From Engraulis encrasicolus (Eukaryota > Chordata > Actinopteri > Clupeiformes > Engraulidae), in the NCBI RefSeq assembly GCF_034702125.1, contig NC_085880.1, positions 19,157,528 through 19,221,527 of the forward strand: a stretch of 64,000 bases of DNA. Direction: 5' to 3'. Numbering within the stretch: position 1 is the first letter of the stretch; each line of letters starts with the position of its first letter. Of this stretch, positions 62,728 to 64,000 are shown piece by piece. Below the pieces are notes generated by a model. It was not told the origin of the DNA. It searched no databases and saw only the letters and a list, made by a program, of their open reading frames with translations. The position numbers and the translations under genes were made by a program.

Positions 62728-64000
62728 GTGAGTAACTGATTTCTCTCCCAGTTCTGTTGTGTGACTCGCTCTGGTGGAATTGTCTGGTTCCCTCACCGGT
62801 GAATTGCGAGCGTGTCGCGAGAGACAGAAGCTTGCTTTGCATGTTGGGCAGAGATAGTTGGGTGTTCACAGTGCGCGCAATGATACTAAGTTCTTTTGCC
62901 AAATAATAGTGACCAAAATAAAATTCGTTTCTATCTTTCCTCTGATATTTCGTCTCTCATCGACCTGTTGCTTAGTTTTGCTGTTTTGAAGTGGCCTTCC
63001 CACGAAACCACACCCTCATTCCCTGATAAGATAATTGAGCCTGCTACTACTACCTTTGTACTTGTCATTTGTTTTAGGCAATAAATAGGCTCTGTACAAT
63101 GCGCCTGTGTGCAACCACGATGCAATGTATTCACTCTGTATTGTAGGCTAATACATCAAATTTAAGTGGTCAATACTGTACAGTGTGCTCTGTGTTTGTT
63201 AATTCTTCACACTAGTAGGCCTACGTCTGCATGTGCTATTAGAATTTGTTTTTGAACTTTCAGCCTGCCACAATACACTGATAACCCAGCATTACACAAT
63301 GTGTGTAGTGTGACATTTCAGTATGACTTTACTGAACCTGGCATTGCTCGTCCTCAGAATGTTGAGGTTCATATTCTGAATAGAACAATAGGCCTATAAT
63401 GAATGAATGAATGAATGAATGAAAAACAACTTCACCAATATCTTTAGTCCTCAAAATGCTTTGGTAATGTCATATGATGGTGGACTAATCAGCACTCACG
63501 AGATTGCATGCGTGAGTGTGTGTGGTTTGTTTGGGGAACCATGTTTGGTGCGCCATCATGTAGAGTCGACTACTGTATCATGTGACCACCACCCCTGTGG
63601 TAACCCTGGCTGTGGTCTGTGTACACACACCACAAAGGCCTGAAAGATGTTCCAAGACTTGTGGCAGTTTTTCTGCTGATAAGACCAGCTGCACCTGATA
63701 CAGGAGGCTCGTCTAGTTAGCCATTAACACCAGTCTGTGTCACATACATGTCTGCAGGGGGACTCACTGGAAGAATTCAGGGTGGTGCAGTCAATAGGTA
63801 CGATTGTGATGAAGCAGTCCTGCATTTGCTAGGCAGTGGGCATGCACACTTTGCCAGTTTGATGCATTGTGGTTAGAAAATTCTTACCAGAATGCATTAA
63901 ACTAGCAAAGTGTGCATGCCCACTGCCTAGCAAAAGCAGGACTGCTTCATCACAATCGTGCCCAGTGTGTTAAATGTGAATGTCACATATCACATGCCAC
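62728..64000. other. tspan15 intron 1 (start)
   Basis: No exon is seen. Short (GAAT)n occurs at 63400-63421. A palindromic element occupies 63800-63959. Confidence 0.65.
63800..63959. mobile_element. Palindromic MITE
   Basis: ACGATTGTGATGAAGCAGTC is mirrored at the right end, and GGCAGTGGGCATGCACACTT is also mirrored. 160 bp with a short loop centred near 63880. Confidence 0.88.

Overview
This is a stretch of teleost fish nuclear DNA. It has vertebrate-type split genes with GT-AG introns, very long (CA)n and (GA)n microsatellites, tRNA-derived SINEs and many short non-autonomous DNA transposons. It holds one complete hexokinase-1 gene (hk1, + strand, 18 coding exons, 9620-39439), one complete tachykinin receptor gene (tacr2, - strand, 5 coding exons, 45165-56395) and the first coding exon of a tetraspanin (tspan15, + strand, 62647-62727). 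The order hk1-tacr2-tspan15 matches the human 10q22 block HK1-TACR2-TSPAN15. That synteny supports the paralogue assignments independently of protein similarity.

Layout. 1-9170: gene-poor upstream DNA with duplicated segments, microsatellites and a 1.06 kb palindromic element. 9171-9682: hk1 promoter, leader and exon 1. 9683-39294: hk1 introns and exons; the spliced reading frame is 917 codons plus stop, the size of mammalian HK1. 39440-45164: hk1 3' UTR, intergenic DNA and tacr2 3' UTR. 45165-56395: tacr2; its five coding exons give a 419-residue class A receptor. 56396-62646: tacr2 upstream and intergenic DNA with several hAT-like elements. 62647-64000: tspan15 exon 1 and the start of its first intron.

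The most unusual signal is that several exon/intron junctions, in two adjacent genes on opposite strands, have been copied locally. Short pieces of exon edge plus splice site recur in the neighbouring intron, mostly spaced about 90-130 bp. The clusters are the hk1 exon 3 donor (two extra copies), the hk1 exon 7 donor (three extra), the tacr2 exon 2 donor (two extra), the tacr2 exon 2 acceptor (at least four related units), the tacr2 exon 4 acceptor (five decayed TM6-coding copies, at least one still open) and the tacr2 exon 4 donor (one NPIIY-coding copy). Most arrays were later split by transposable elements, several with clear target-site duplications, so those duplications predate the insertions. 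One SINE duplicated 8 bp that include the tacr2 exon 4 acceptor AG.

Functionally, hk1 encodes the mitochondria-associated hexokinase that starts glucose use. tacr2 encodes a neurokinin receptor with an odd 10-residue repeat in its cytoplasmic tail. tspan15 in other vertebrates encodes a tetraspanin partner of ADAM10. Their adjacency is inherited synteny, not an operon.
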